Positions 15,403 through 24,566 of a stretch of 64,000 bases of DNA are shown here, piece after piece. The position numbers were made by a program, and so were the translations under genes. The stretch lies in assembly GCA_002362385.1 (NCBI GenBank), contig DEUB01000059.1, positions 39,954 through 103,953 of the forward strand, read 5' to 3'. The notes beneath the pieces were generated by a model. It was not told the DNA's origin, searched no databases, and was given only the letters and a program-made list of their open reading frames with translations. This DNA is from Lachnospiraceae bacterium UBA3273 (GTDB taxonomy: Bacteria > Bacillota > Clostridia > Lachnospirales > Lachnospiraceae). The first letter of the stretch is position 1. The number at the start of each line of letters is the position of its first letter.

Positions 15403-15708
15403 TAAAAGCGCAAATATAATATAAACGCTCACAAGGGCTGCCCATGCCGTTATGTTGCCTGCCAATACCACCCTGCCGTTTATTTCCTCAGTGCTTCTTT
15501 CGGAAAACACCCGGTACATGATCCTGTTTGCCGCAAAAAATATTAAAAGCAGAACAAAGCCGATGGCTGCCAGCACAAGAAATATTTTAGCCGTATTATC
15601 GGCATCTGCGGCAATCTGGGCCATAAAACCGAAAGCCATCAGCATAAAGCCGCAAAATCCCATAATAATATTCATTACGATCAAAACCGCCCAGTACTTT
15701 TTATTCAT
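15400..15708 (-). CDS. Small three-helix membrane protein, unknown
   Basis: 102 residues with three hydrophobic helices: WAVLIVMNIIMGFCGFMLMA, IFLVLAAIGFVLLLIFFAAN and ITAWAALVSVYIIFALL. No family recognised. Its start overlaps the last eight bases of the upstream AI-2E family gene, so the two are translationally coupled and probably work in the same membrane process. Confidence 0.75.
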   Translation of the reverse strand: MNKKYWAVLIVMNIIMGFCGFMLMAFGFMAQIAADADNTAKIFLVLAAIGFVLLLIFFAANRIMYRVFSERSTEEINGRVVLAGNITAWAALVSVYIIFALL

Positions 15709-16849
15709 TCTCTTTACCGCCTTTCGCCGGATCCGGCACTCTTTTGTTTACATCCCTTCTGATCAATTTATAAACCGTTGCCGTTAAGGGCACTCCTATG
15801 AGCATGCCGCCGATCCCCGATATTCCTCCGCCCACGGTTACCGCAGCCAGCACCCACATACCGGGAAGTCCGATAGAAGAACCCACTACCTTCGGGTAAA
15901 TGAGATTTCCCTCCAGCTGTTGGAGCGCCACGATAAACACGATAAATAATACCGCTTTAAGGGGACTTACCGTTAAGATCATGATAAAGCCCACGGCCGC
16001 CCCAAGATAAGCGCCTACAACAGGGATCAGGGCAGTCGCCCCTACAAAGGTGCCCACCATGGGCGCATAAGGAAATCTGAAAATAAACATTCCCAAAATA
16101 CAGAGGCTTCCCAATATAACCGCTTCCGTACACTGGCCTATGATAAAACTGGAAAAGGTCTCGTCCGCTACCTTTAAAACGCTTTTTATCCTGCCAAGGA
16201 GCGCAGGCTTACAGTAAACCGCCGCCACTTTTCCCATCTGGCGCGCAAGAGTTTCCTTATTGACCAGAATATAAATTGCAAAGATCAGCCCGATCACAAA
16301 ATTGGTAACGCCCATTCCAATGGTGCCCACCAGGGAAATCGTAGACCCCACAATGCCGCCCACTCCGGAAGTAAAGTATTTAAATAAATTTTTCCCGATC
16401 TCGTTCCAGTCAAATTCCAGACTGTTGATCCATTTCTCCAGTTCGGGGATCTGGTCGGAATAATTTGCCAGAATATCCTGCAGCTTTTCAAGTCCGATAG
16501 GGATCCAGTGCCACATAATGGAAATCGTATCCACCAATTCCGGAATAACCCGTCTGAATATCAGAAAAGCGATCAGAAAGATCAGGAATATGGAAAGGAA
16601 AATGCATACGATCCTTTTCGTAGCTTTTACAAGTTTATTGGTGCTCTTTGGAAAATACCATTTTTCCAACGCCCTCATAACGAGATTTAAGACATAGGCC
16701 ATGACCGCTCCCATGGCTAAAGGGGCCGCAATGTTTAAGAATCTGCCGGCAAATCCCAAAAGCCTGTCAAAGTTCATGACAGCCAGAACCAAAACCGCCG
16801 CCAGCAGAAAATACTTTATGATCCTTTTATCCATTTTTCCCTGTCCCAT
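15701..16849 (-). CDS. AI-2E family transporter-like membrane protein
   Basis: Polytopic membrane protein of 382 residues with about eight helices; the AI-2E (PerM/YtvI/TqsA) family includes sodium/proton antiporters and exporters. Characteristic segments are the long pre-transmembrane amphipathic region IPELEKWINSLEFDW, then GVTNFVIGLIFAIYILVNKE, FIIGQCTEAVILGSLCILGM, and the C-terminal ALIPVVGAYLGAAVGFIMI and GNLIYPKVVGSSIGLPGMWV. The substrate is unknown and should not be assumed to be AI-2. GAGGAAATAG precedes the first ATG; an ATG at 16834 is an alternative. A promoter lies at 16925-16953. Confidence 0.92.
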   Translation of the reverse strand: MGQGKMDKRIIKYFLLAAVLVLAVMNFDRLLGFAGRFLNIAAPLAMGAVMAYVLNLVMRALEKWYFPKSTNKLVKATKRIVCIFLSIFLIFLIAFLIFRRVIPELVDTISIMWHWIPIGLEKLQDILANYSDQIPELEKWINSLEFDWNEIGKNLFKYFTSGVGGIVGSTISLVGTIGMGVTNFVIGLIFAIYILVNKETLARQMGKVAAVYCKPALLGRIKSVLKVADETFSSFIIGQCTEAVILGSLCILGMFIFRFPYAPMVGTFVGATALIPVVGAYLGAAVGFIMILTVSPLKAVLFIVFIVALQQLEGNLIYPKVVGSSIGLPGMWVLAAVTVGGGISGIGGMLIGVPLTATVYKLIRRDVNKRVPDPAKGGKENE

Positions 16850-16924
16850 TCTATTTCCTCTCTCTACCGCATACTGATTTCTTTCCGGCAGCGAAATTAC
16901 AAATCTTCATTGCCGTTATCTACC

Positions 16925-16953
16925 ATATTATGATAAAATGATTCATGTGTAAA
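16925..16953 (-). promoter_or_regulatory. Promoter of the AI-2E family gene
   Basis: TTTACA (16948-16953) and TAATAT (16925-16930) are 17 bp apart on the minus strand in the divergent intergenic region. A 12-bp palindrome AAACAATTGTTT (16982-16993) lies nearby on the side of the DHH gene. Confidence 0.55.
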
Positions 16954-17063
16954 GTTGTATATTTTCCTATTCTTATTTTTTAAACAATTGTTTGTTTTTA
17001 TCAGCCAAAACAGAGCCGCACTGTTTCCGAAACGGGCGGGCGTTTTGTACGCAGGGGGATTTT

Positions 17064-18068
17064 ATGGAATTACGGGATTTTATTAAACAATTTAAAGGAA
17101 AACACATTTATATCCAAACGCACAATTTTCCCGATCCGGACGCTTTAGGCAGCGCCTACGGGCTTTCCCGTCTTTTGGAGCATTTTGATGTTGCCTCCAC
17201 CCTCTGCTATGACGGCAAGATCGATATGCTCAGCACGAGGCGGATCCTGGAAGAATTCCAGATCAGGATCCTTCCCAAACATGAACTTCACGAAATGACG
17301 CCGGAAAGTCCTATCTTTTTGGTCGACAGCCAAAAGGAAGCGGGAAACATTACCGATCTGATCGGCGATGAAATTGCCTGCATCGACCACCATCCCACCG
17401 TTGTGGAAATTGAATATGCTTTTATGGATGTGCGTATGGTAGGAGCCTGCTGCACCATCATCGCCCAATATTTTAAAGATCTGGGCATTGTTCCCGATTC
17501 CCATACCGCTACCGCTTTATTATTCGGCATAAAAATGGATACCAGCCAGTTTACCAGAGGCGTAACGGAATCGGATATTGAAATGTATGCCTTTTTAAAC
17601 CCCTATATCGACGAAGGCATTTTACGGAAGGTTTCCAGCAACACTCTGGAATTTTCCGATCTGTCGGCTTTCGGAGCCGTTTTCCAGACCATAAGGGTTT
17701 TCGATACCGTAGGTATCGCCTATATTCCCTTTTCCTGCCCTGACGCCCTGATCGCAATGATCTCTGATTTTATCCTTTCTTTAAATGAAGTGGATTTCGT
17801 GATCGTCTATGCCAAGCGGGATACGGACTGGAAGTTTTCCGTCAGGAGCGAGAATGACGATCTGGACGCCGGCGAGATCATCCACGAGGCTTTACTGGGC
17901 ATCGGCAGCGGTGGCGGACATGCCTGTATGGCAGGCGGTATCATTCCCTGCTCCGTTATCCGGGAAATGGGACGCACCGCCGATACGCAGATCTGCGAAC
18001 TGTTTTTAAATACCATAAAAAGAATCGAGGAAGAGCCTTCCTATCAGGCCCGTGACCTCGATTCATAA
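17064..18068 (+). CDS. DHH/DHHA1 family phosphoesterase
   Basis: Cytoplasmic metal-dependent phosphoesterase, 334 residues. Motifs from the ATG at 17064: H20, D24 and D26 in HNFPDPDALGSA; D88 in FLVDSQ; D108-H109-H110 in CIDHHPT; and the C-terminal DHHA1 motif GGGHACMAGG. The architecture resembles NrnA-type nanoRNase/pAp phosphatases, which degrade short RNAs and 3'-phosphoadenosine phosphate; other subfamilies hydrolyse cyclic dinucleotides, and without a PAS or membrane domain the GdpP role is unlikely. The start is set by GGGGGAT upstream; the open frame extends 24 residues further without support. Confidence 0.9.
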   Translation: MELRDFIKQFKGKHIYIQTHNFPDPDALGSAYGLSRLLEHFDVASTLCYDGKIDMLSTRRILEEFQIRILPKHELHEMTPESPIFLVDSQKEAGNITDLIGDEIACIDHHPTVVEIEYAFMDVRMVGACCTIIAQYFKDLGIVPDSHTATALLFGIKMDTSQFTRGVTESDIEMYAFLNPYIDEGILRKVSSNTLEFSDLSAFGAVFQTIRVFDTVGIAYIPFSCPDALIAMISDFILSLNEVDFVIVYAKRDTDWKFSVRSENDDLDAGEIIHEALLGIGSGGGHACMAGGIIPCSVIREMGRTADTQICELFLNTIKRIEEEPSYQARDLDS

Positions 18069-18151
18069 TCGCTTCTTACTGTATTGCTTACTGCTTTTTA
18101 TTGTTTGGATCGTTATTCAACTAATGTCTGATCAAACGTTTTCATTATCCG

Positions 18152-18664
18152 CTACTTATTCTTTTTGATCGCATCTAATTCCGCTTCTATATCTATGGAT
18201 GTGGACCCGTAGGAACTGCTTCCATAGGAGCCGCTTCTCCTTCTGCTTTTCCTGGAACGGTATCCGCCCCGGTCCTCCTCATCATCCTTGTAATCCCCTA
18301 CCAGAAGAACCTTTGCAAGTAAACCCGCACCGCCGAAAATAAGCACTAACAAAAGGATCCAGTCGTACAGCGACATGGATATCAGATGAATATTGGTGGA
18401 AGCGATGACTGCCACTATGATCAGAAAAACACCCAGTCCGGTCAAAACCTTTGAGGGAAAGGATGCGCCGCTGACAAACATCCAGACGATCCCGGCGATA
18501 AGCGGGACGACCAAAAGTCCCGAAGTCATACTCATTCCGCCTAATGAAAATCCCCCTAAAAAGGAAGAATATACGATTACCTTCTGGGAAAAGATAAACA
18601 ATCCCGCAACCAGCATGACAAGCCCGGCTAAAAACTGTAACAATTCATTTTTTGCACTTTTCAT
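18152..18664 (-). CDS. Membrane protein with Ser/Arg/Tyr-rich tail, unknown
   Basis: 170 residues. Four hydrophobic helices (LLQFLAGLVMLVAGLFIFS; SGLLVVPLIAGIVWMFV; VLTGLGVFLIIVAVIAS; LYDWILLLVLIFGGAGLLAK) occupy the first ~120 residues. The cytoplasmic tail is low-complexity and basic (GGYRSRKSRRRSGSYGSSSY) and ends in an acidic helix, IDIEAELDAIKKNK. No known family was recognised. The gene is convergent with the DHH phosphoesterase and has its own ribosome site (GGAGGGTGG). Confidence 0.78.
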   Translation of the reverse strand: MKSAKNELLQFLAGLVMLVAGLFIFSQKVIVYSSFLGGFSLGGMSMTSGLLVVPLIAGIVWMFVSGASFPSKVLTGLGVFLIIVAVIASTNIHLISMSLYDWILLLVLIFGGAGLLAKVLLVGDYKDDEEDRGGYRSRKSRRRSGSYGSSSYGSTSIDIEAELDAIKKNK

Positions 18665-18784
18665 ATTTCCACCCTCCTGATAAACTTCATTATGATGTGA
18701 AATTTTCGAAAAGTCAATAACCTGTTGGTTGCCTATCCGTGCCTGTAAGTTGCCCTCCTGTTTCCTGCCCCGTTTTCATTCGAT

Positions 18785-19705
18785 CTATTTCCAGTATACC
18801 CAGAGCGCACGGATCTGGTAACGCAGCTCTTCAAAGGTCCAGATCCGCGAGGAATTTGCCTGTCTGTTGGGATCGTTTACCACAAAACCGCCGTCCCTGT
18901 ATCCGGTCAATACGATAAAATGTCCGGAATCCGTAAAATCCCCCGGCCCCAAAATACAGATGATCGGATTTCCCGCCGCCAGATTTTCAGCCATTATTTC
19001 TTCATCCAGGGAAAGCTCCTTTACATTCAGCCCCAGCTTTCTTGCCCCTTCGCTCATCAACGTCCATTTTGAACCGCTTCCTCTTTCATAATATCCGTTT
19101 TCCATAGCAAATTCCGCCATCCATTTGGGATTTTGGGAAGTATCCTTCGTCAGGTAAACGGAAACCATGGACAGACAGGTAGGGCCGCATCCCGAGATCC
19201 CGAATACATTTCCTGCATATTCCGAATACCCCCATCTCTCATCCCACTGCATAAAAAGAGGGACTGTATCCGTATCGCCGTATTGGCTTAGATCGATGTC
19301 AAAGGACGTATCCTTTTTCATGGGATAATCCAGGACAAACTGCCTTGCCTCCTCATTTTTCTCATATAAGGCGATCAGGTCCTCCGTATAATCCCGCAGA
19401 TAATACCCTCTTTCGTTGGCATACGCCGCAATTTCCTTTTCCGCTTCCGACAGACCGTCCACATCTTCTTTTACCGCATCCTTTGCGGCCACATTCACCT
19501 CCACGGTCCCGGCTCCCGCATCGTTCCTCTTTGCAATATTTCTTTTAGCGTTCTGTGATACCTCAAGCTGGGTCCACAGGGCAAAGAGAACAAAAATGGT
19601 CATGATCCCTACTGTTACGTGCCAAAGTTGCATATAGGTCGACTTTTTTATTTTTTTCCCCCGTCTCCTTTTCTTCCTTCTGCTTTGTGCCATGTTACGT
19701 CTCAC
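18785..19705 (-). CDS. Membrane-anchored C39-like cysteine peptidase
   Basis: 306 residues. A very basic N-terminus (RRKKRRRGKKIKK) precedes one membrane anchor at ~28-45, placing the catalytic domain outside. The domain is a peptidase C39-like (BtrH/papain-like) fold: Cys173 in SGCGPTCLSM, His262 in SGHFIVLTGY and Asp278 in VVNDPNRQ. PLFMQWDERWGYSEY at 149-163 is the usual opening of this family. Start: GTG at 19705 or ATG at 19693; both have weak spacing to AAGGAAGA. It has its own promoter covered by a 23-bp operator. No bacteriocin or ABC exporter is adjacent, so a role in wall or surface-protein processing is more likely than leader-peptide cleavage. Confidence 0.88.
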   Translation of the reverse strand: MRRNMAQSRRKKRRRGKKIKKSTYMQLWHVTVGIMTIFVLFALWTQLEVSQNAKRNIAKRNDAGAGTVEVNVAAKDAVKEDVDGLSEAEKEIAAYANERGYYLRDYTEDLIALYEKNEEARQFVLDYPMKKDTSFDIDLSQYGDTDTVPLFMQWDERWGYSEYAGNVFGISGCGPTCLSMVSVYLTKDTSQNPKWMAEFAMENGYYERGSGSKWTLMSEGARKLGLNVKELSLDEEIMAENLAAGNPIICILGPGDFTDSGHFIVLTGYRDGGFVVNDPNRQANSSRIWTFEELRYQIRALWVYWK

Positions 19706-19713
19706 TCTTCCTT

Positions 19714-19768
19714 GTGTACTATATGTGTTAGTACACTTAGAATATCACAGCGCGGCTTTCCATGTCAA
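19714..19768 (-). promoter_or_regulatory. Promoter with palindromic operator upstream of the C39 peptidase gene
   Basis: A consensus TTGACA (19763-19768) and TATTCT (19739-19744) lie 18 bp apart on the minus strand. Just downstream, over the expected transcription start, is the perfect inverted repeat GTGTACTA (19714-19721) / TAGTACAC (19729-19736) with a 7-bp centre. Position and symmetry indicate a dimeric repressor that blocks initiation. The arms resemble sites of GntR/YtrA-type repressors, but no such regulator is in the window. Confidence 0.6.
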
Positions 19769-19772
19769 TATG

Positions 19773-20849
19773 CTAATATTGGAAAGTTTCTCCATCCGAA
19801 GCAAGTATTCCGTCAATGACGTCCGTTACCGCCCTGCTGGCGTCGGCGGCGTCTTCTCCGTTCAAATAAACATCTGCCACAGCTTCGGCAAAGGTTTCGG
19901 AAGGGGAATATCGATCCTCCTTTTCATCCCTGAAGGCATAGCCGGAAATGCTCTTTACAAACTCCTCGTATCCTCCCCGGTTCCCATAGACCTCCTGCCA
20001 TCTCTCATAAGCCCTGTTTAAAATGTCCTCTGTGGTATTATCCTCCGTGCTCAGCCGGTCCGCATTATAAAGTCCGAAAGCATCCGCATTTTCTTCCGTA
20101 ATATAATAGGGGCATTCCAGTCCGAATCTTTTCTGTACGATCACGTTCTGGAGCTGATGTCCCAATTCATGTACCAGAACGGATGAAGGGCTGGCGCCTT
20201 CGAGCCAGTATCCCGATTCGGCCATATCCTCACAAGCCTTCCAAAGCTTTTTATCATCCAAAAATACCCTGGCATTCAGGACGATATAATATTTTTCCAC
20301 AAAAGGAAAGTCGCCGTAATCCCCGTTCACGATAAATTCCATCCTGTCCGTTAAAGCTATGGTCCCCCCTGTCTTATTCCCCATATTACCTAAAGTAAGA
20401 TTTGTCAGACTGCCCTGTAAACAGGGATATTTTTCATACATATAGGCAAATCCCCGGTAAACCTCTCCAGCCGTCTCCTCGCTCATCTCCCCCAGATTGA
20501 CGGCAGGGATCCCGAACTCTTCTTCCATTTTAAGCTCTATGGCTTCTACTGCAGGATTATCATAATTTTCTCTCTGTCTCCGCCCCTCTTCGGCAATGGC
20601 TGCCGCAGCCATAGAAGGAGAAGTAACTTCCATATTATAGACTACCTGGTAATGTATGGCCGTCTCCGTAAGGACTGCCTCCGTTTCCCCGCCCTTTTCT
20701 GTTTCACTCTGCGGCTCCCACTCTTTTGGCGCTTCCGTCTCCCTGTGTTCCCCTGTTTCCCGCAATATTCCAAAAGCTGTTCCTGCACAAAGAGCGGCAA
20801 TGAACAGGCCTGCCGAAAGCACGGCAAAAATTTTCCCCTTCTTTACCAT
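19773..20849 (-). CDS. Membrane-anchored HExxH zinc metallopeptidase-like protein
   Basis: 358 residues: an N-terminal signal/anchor (IFAVLSAGLFIAALCAGTAF), a Glu/Thr-rich linker to about residue 65, and an extracytoplasmic domain with the zinc motif LVHELGHQ (His227, Glu228, His231) and a downstream SPSETFAEAVADVY, whose Glu is a likely third ligand. This HExxH...ETFAE arrangement recalls lethal-factor-like/Zmp1-type peptidases (gluzincins); the exact family is uncertain. It is the fifth gene of an operon headed by an ECF sigma factor, 17 bp after the lipoprotein gene. Confidence 0.82.
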   Translation of the reverse strand: MVKKGKIFAVLSAGLFIAALCAGTAFGILRETGEHRETEAPKEWEPQSETEKGGETEAVLTETAIHYQVVYNMEVTSPSMAAAAIAEEGRRQRENYDNPAVEAIELKMEEEFGIPAVNLGEMSEETAGEVYRGFAYMYEKYPCLQGSLTNLTLGNMGNKTGGTIALTDRMEFIVNGDYGDFPFVEKYYIVLNARVFLDDKKLWKACEDMAESGYWLEGASPSSVLVHELGHQLQNVIVQKRFGLECPYYITEENADAFGLYNADRLSTEDNTTEDILNRAYERWQEVYGNRGGYEEFVKSISGYAFRDEKEDRYSPSETFAEAVADVYLNGEDAADASRAVTDVIDGILASDGETFQY

Positions 20850-20866
20850 CTTCCCATACCCCTGTC

Positions 20867-22048
20867 CTAACGTACTTTAAAATGGAAGAAGTTTTCAAAA
20901 TCCTCCGGCTCCATTTGTTCCGCGTCGTCAATATAAACGGCTTTCACAACATATACATACCCCTTTTTCACATCTGAGACGGCGAGCATTTTCTGAAAAC
21001 TGCTTCCGTTGTGTTCATAGCTGATTATGTAGTAATAAAACGTATTACCATCTACCTTAAGAGTATCTTCACGGATCTCCCCGCCTTCTTCCGCATACTT
21101 CATTTCATTATCAATATAGTCTTCGGCATCCCATCCGTCCTCAACCGGTTCCAGATAACAGTCAACGGTGTTGAGATTGGAAGGTTCCGTAAAGTACTCT
21201 ATCGCCCAATACTCATCTGTTTCCGCAAACTGGGAATAAAAATCCGGCTCTACCTGAAAGGTAATTTCGTTATCCCGATATTTTAAGGTGCTTTCCGTTT
21301 TCTTTTCGCCAAAATCAGCAAGGCGCATAAGTTCCGTCAGGGACTCGTCTGTGGTATCAGGTTCATCCGTTACCCGCGCGCTTTCTGCGATCTCCGAAAA
21401 GCGTTTTAAAAGCTCCTTGTCCGAAACATCGCTCCCCTCTTTGACCAATTGTGCGCAAAGCCGCTTACCGCTGTCTGCAGCCGGTGTATATATTACAACA
21501 AAATCGTTGCCGTTCTGGGAATAAGTAAACCATGCGTACGGTCTTTCTCCGATCTTTTCTTCGGCGATTACCTTGGTAATCATCCCCCCTGCCTCTATGG
21601 CTCCATCCATCAGGGAATCCGGCTCCTCCATCCTGTCCTCATAGGATTCTTCCCGGACGGCGAGCAGCATGGCGAACAGATCGTCCCTGTACACGATAGG
21701 TCCCTTGTCCTCCTCGATAAAACAGCCGTATTCTCTGGGAATCTCTAACTGAATGCCGCCTAATACGATACTGATAGTCCCGCTTTCCGTCTGCCCCAGC
21801 TCTTCCTCCTTATCTTCAAGGAGCTCTGCTCCATCCAATACACTTTCTTTATCATCATCCTTCACGGTTTCTTCTTTTCCGGCTTTATCAAGCTCCGCCT
21901 TTTCTTCCTCTTTTTCCCCGGCGTCTTCCCTTACCACAACGCCGCTTATGCTCTCCTCTTTTGCCTGTCCCTCTTCCGCTTTCTGGCATCCGGTCAACAG
22001 GGCTGCCGCCATTACTCCTGCAAAAATATTCAGCATCAGTCTTTTCAT
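20867..22048 (-). CDS. Lipoprotein, function unknown
   Basis: 393 residues with a lipoprotein signal peptide ending in LLTGC (lipidated Cys21), then a highly charged Glu/Lys/Asp linker (~22-95). Two apparently related beta-rich domains follow, one around residues 95-225 (TISIVLGGIQLEIPREYGCF...) and one from ~245 (KYRDNEITFQVEPDFYSQFA...), each opening like a PsbP/ATLP-like surface domain. This assignment is weak. AGGAGGAATT precedes the ATG. It lies between the transglutaminase-like and metallopeptidase genes of the sigma-factor operon and is likely displayed on the outer face of the membrane. Confidence 0.78.
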   Translation of the reverse strand: MKRLMLNIFAGVMAAALLTGCQKAEEGQAKEESISGVVVREDAGEKEEEKAELDKAGKEETVKDDDKESVLDGAELLEDKEEELGQTESGTISIVLGGIQLEIPREYGCFIEEDKGPIVYRDDLFAMLLAVREESYEDRMEEPDSLMDGAIEAGGMITKVIAEEKIGERPYAWFTYSQNGNDFVVIYTPAADSGKRLCAQLVKEGSDVSDKELLKRFSEIAESARVTDEPDTTDESLTELMRLADFGEKKTESTLKYRDNEITFQVEPDFYSQFAETDEYWAIEYFTEPSNLNTVDCYLEPVEDGWDAEDYIDNEMKYAEEGGEIREDTLKVDGNTFYYYIISYEHNGSSFQKMLAVSDVKKGYVYVVKAVYIDDAEQMEPEDFENFFHFKVR

Positions 22049-22096
22049 AAAAAATTCCTCCTTTTCCTATAATACCGGAAAAGGAGGAAAAAGGTT

Positions 22097-24550
22097 TCAC
22101 ATATATATGACAATATATCCGTTCAAATTTTTGTACGTCAGATCGGCAAGCATATTTTCCATTCCGTTCATAAAAAAGAGCTTTCTGACGATCTGTATGA
22201 ATTGTTCCTCATCAAATTCCGCCCCTTCATAATAAAAGGAAATAAAGTCCTGCCCCAGCTGCCTTTCTACGATTTCTTCTATTTCGTCCATATTCCGTGC
22301 ACAAAAACCGTTCGCCTTATAATATTCTTTTGAAGGATCCCTGTTCTTTCCTTCTAACAACAGCATTTCCCCGTCCAAAAGAAAGTCCTCCAATAAGTAG
22401 TAGCCTGAAAGACTGGCATGCTCCAAATCGCTGTTATACAAGCAGAAAGGGATCCCCGTCGTATTTCCGTTGCTGCTGCAGTCAGTTTGATACCATGTAT
22501 TGCCCAGGCTTACAATATTCCAGGCATGGGGGATATTACCGTTCAGATAACCGTTTACCGTCCGCACCTTAAGCCCCGCCATATCCCCCAGAATCTGAAA
22601 GGCCCCGGCATATCCCTGGCACATTGCCTTTCCCTTTAGCAGCGCGCCGTAAGCATTCAGAGAGTCCTCCGCCCGGGCATCCGTTCCTTCTTTTATAAAA
22701 GCCTGTTCCTTTGCACGTTCCAATTCCCCTTCCGCATAACGGCAGTTTTTTTCCAGCCACAGATAGATCTGCCTTTCTTTTTCCTCTTCCGTCATATTTC
22801 CGTTTATGATCTCTTTTACAATCTCTTTTCCCCGGTCATATATTTTTTTCTGTTTTACGGCAATTTCTCTCCTGCTGTAGCAGTAGCTTACTTTTAAAGA
22901 TATGCCGTCATAGTCATAAAAATAGGAACTGACGCCTAAAATATAGGGGTTCTGGCAACAGACCTTTAAAAAGATGTCCTCTAAAATATAGGGATTCTGC
23001 AAATCGGGAAATGCCTTTAAGGATATTTCCTCTTCCCCCGCCAAAAGTCCGTAGGCCAGCCACGCCTCCTCTGCGCTGTCCGCAAAGACCCTGAGCCTTT
23101 CATCCGGCACTTCCGTTCTTTCTTCATTTCCCTCATTTACGGATTCCCCGGTCCGTTCCTTTACCACGCCATAGAGATTCTGCGCATCCTCCAGGGATTC
23201 CTCCCTTTCCAATATACTCTTTACCGCCATGGACGGCAGCTTGTTCAACTGGGTATTCGTGTCCAGGTAAACCATGCTGTTCCCTTTGCTGATAACAGTC
23301 GGCAGAGATTTCTCATCCTCCTCAAAAACAAATACAATGCCGCCTAACATAGTTCCTTTAATCTGGAAATCATAGGTAGACATTATTTTTGAGCGCCTTC
23401 TCAAACGATAGTAAACGGGCCTCTGCATAACGCTTCCGTCAATATTGATGACCGAAAGCTTTTCGGGAAGGGCATCTATTTCTTCATATGCATCATAAGT
23501 CGGATTGTTCTCAAATCTGTATGGTATCTTCAAATCCGCAGTATCTATGACAGAGGATAGATTGCTTTCTTTTCCGTCGACTGTTGCCGTAACAAAAAAG
23601 CTGCCGAAAATACCTGCATTCTGGTTCCAGAGATTGCTTAAGGGCCTGCCCAGGAAGTCAAATTTCTTCGGTCCTTCCTCCTCTTCGCCGGCTTCCTCCT
23701 CATCTTCCTCATCTTCCTCCTCCAGCCATTCCACGCCTTTCAGACCTTCAAAATCAGAAAATTCCGTTTCCTGTGTCCTGCCGATGGACCAGAACACACC
23801 GTCCTTATATCCGCTTTCCGCACCCCTGTCCGCCTCATTGCTTTCCCCCGACCAGGTATCCCTGGAATAATAATGATATACCGTATAGTATTCCGCCCCT
23901 TCCACAGGTTCCCATTTAAGGGTAAGCGTTCCCATATCATCTATGACTCCCTCTACGTTTGGCACCTCACTTTCGGAAGCCACGGTAAAAGGAATGACTT
24001 CCGGCTGTTCTAAGAAAACGGCTTCCCGGTCATTTACATCACAGCGTATACAGATATAATATATGGGGGCGCAGCCCCAGAGACAGCTGTAATCGACTCC
24101 TGCAATGGTATATTTATCAAAGGCAAAATCTTCGCTTTCATAGCGGAGGGTATCGTTGGGCAGGACCGGATCATAGGGCACCAGGACCAGACGGGTTTTT
24201 CCCTTTCTCTTCTGTGTCCACACATGACATGCCACCCGGCTTTCCCCGCTGCAGGAAACATCCGTATGTACCGTTATAAGCTCGTCATAATCTACCGATC
24301 CGTTATCGATATAATCATAATCTAAAGCAAGGTCAAAGATTAAGGGCTGCTGCTGGTCCAGATTATAAACGGGAAGCATACTGCCCTCCTCATAAGGAAA
24401 TTGTTCCTTGAGTTCTCCGGCACTGACAGTCTCTTTACTAAAAAAACCCCCATAAATAAATTGGCAGAACATGATTCCGCCAATTAAAAGAATGCTTCCG
24501 ATTAATATAATCCCGCCCGTTACGGCAGACCGTTTCAAATGCACTTTCAT
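22097..24550 (-). CDS. Membrane-anchored transglutaminase-like protein
   Basis: 817 residues: an N-terminal membrane anchor (~10-33), an extracellular beta-rich region with a fibronectin-III-like segment (LTLKWEPVEGAEYYTVYHYY, ~210), an acidic Glu/Asp tract near residue 280, and a C-terminal transglutaminase/protease-like core. The catalytic triad is intact: Cys644 in KAMCQGYAGAF, His675 in IPHAWNIV and Asp690 in YQTDCSS. Such cores act as cysteine proteases or amidases as well as crosslinkers. The start (ATG after GAGAGGGACGG) is 16 bp from the anti-sigma gene, so it is the first structural gene of the sigma operon. Function is probably cell-surface maturation or signalling, inferred from topology. 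Confidence 0.85.
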   Translation of the reverse strand: MKVHLKRSAVTGGIILIGSILLIGGIMFCQFIYGGFFSKETVSAGELKEQFPYEEGSMLPVYNLDQQQPLIFDLALDYDYIDNGSVDYDELITVHTDVSCSGESRVACHVWTQKRKGKTRLVLVPYDPVLPNDTLRYESEDFAFDKYTIAGVDYSCLWGCAPIYYICIRCDVNDREAVFLEQPEVIPFTVASESEVPNVEGVIDDMGTLTLKWEPVEGAEYYTVYHYYSRDTWSGESNEADRGAESGYKDGVFWSIGRTQETEFSDFEGLKGVEWLEEEDEEDEEEAGEEEEGPKKFDFLGRPLSNLWNQNAGIFGSFFVTATVDGKESNLSSVIDTADLKIPYRFENNPTYDAYEEIDALPEKLSVINIDGSVMQRPVYYRLRRRSKIMSTYDFQIKGTMLGGIVFVFEEDEKSLPTVISKGNSMVYLDTNTQLNKLPSMAVKSILEREESLEDAQNLYGVVKERTGESVNEGNEERTEVPDERLRVFADSAEEAWLAYGLLAGEEEISLKAFPDLQNPYILEDIFLKVCCQNPYILGVSSYFYDYDGISLKVSYCYSRREIAVKQKKIYDRGKEIVKEIINGNMTEEEKERQIYLWLEKNCRYAEGELERAKEQAFIKEGTDARAEDSLNAYGALLKGKAMCQGYAGAFQILGDMAGLKVRTVNGYLNGNIPHAWNIVSLGNTWYQTDCSSNGNTTGIPFCLYNSDLEHASLSGYYLLEDFLLDGEMLLLEGKNRDPSKEYYKANGFCARNMDEIEEIVERQLGQDFISFYYEGAEFDEEQFIQIVRKLFFMNGMENMLADLTYKNLNGYIVIYM

Positions 24551-24566
24551 TCCGTCCCTCTCAGCT

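Noticed and set aside
16982..16993. AAACAATTGTTT palindrome as a Rex-type operator for the DHH gene
   Set aside because: It is only a 12-bp symmetric sequence and does not match TTGTTAA-N4-TTAACAA; its placement relative to a promoter is unclear.
23505..23870. Plus-strand frame with a long serine run
   Set aside because: The serine tract is the antisense of the acidic Glu/Asp tract in the transglutaminase-like protein.
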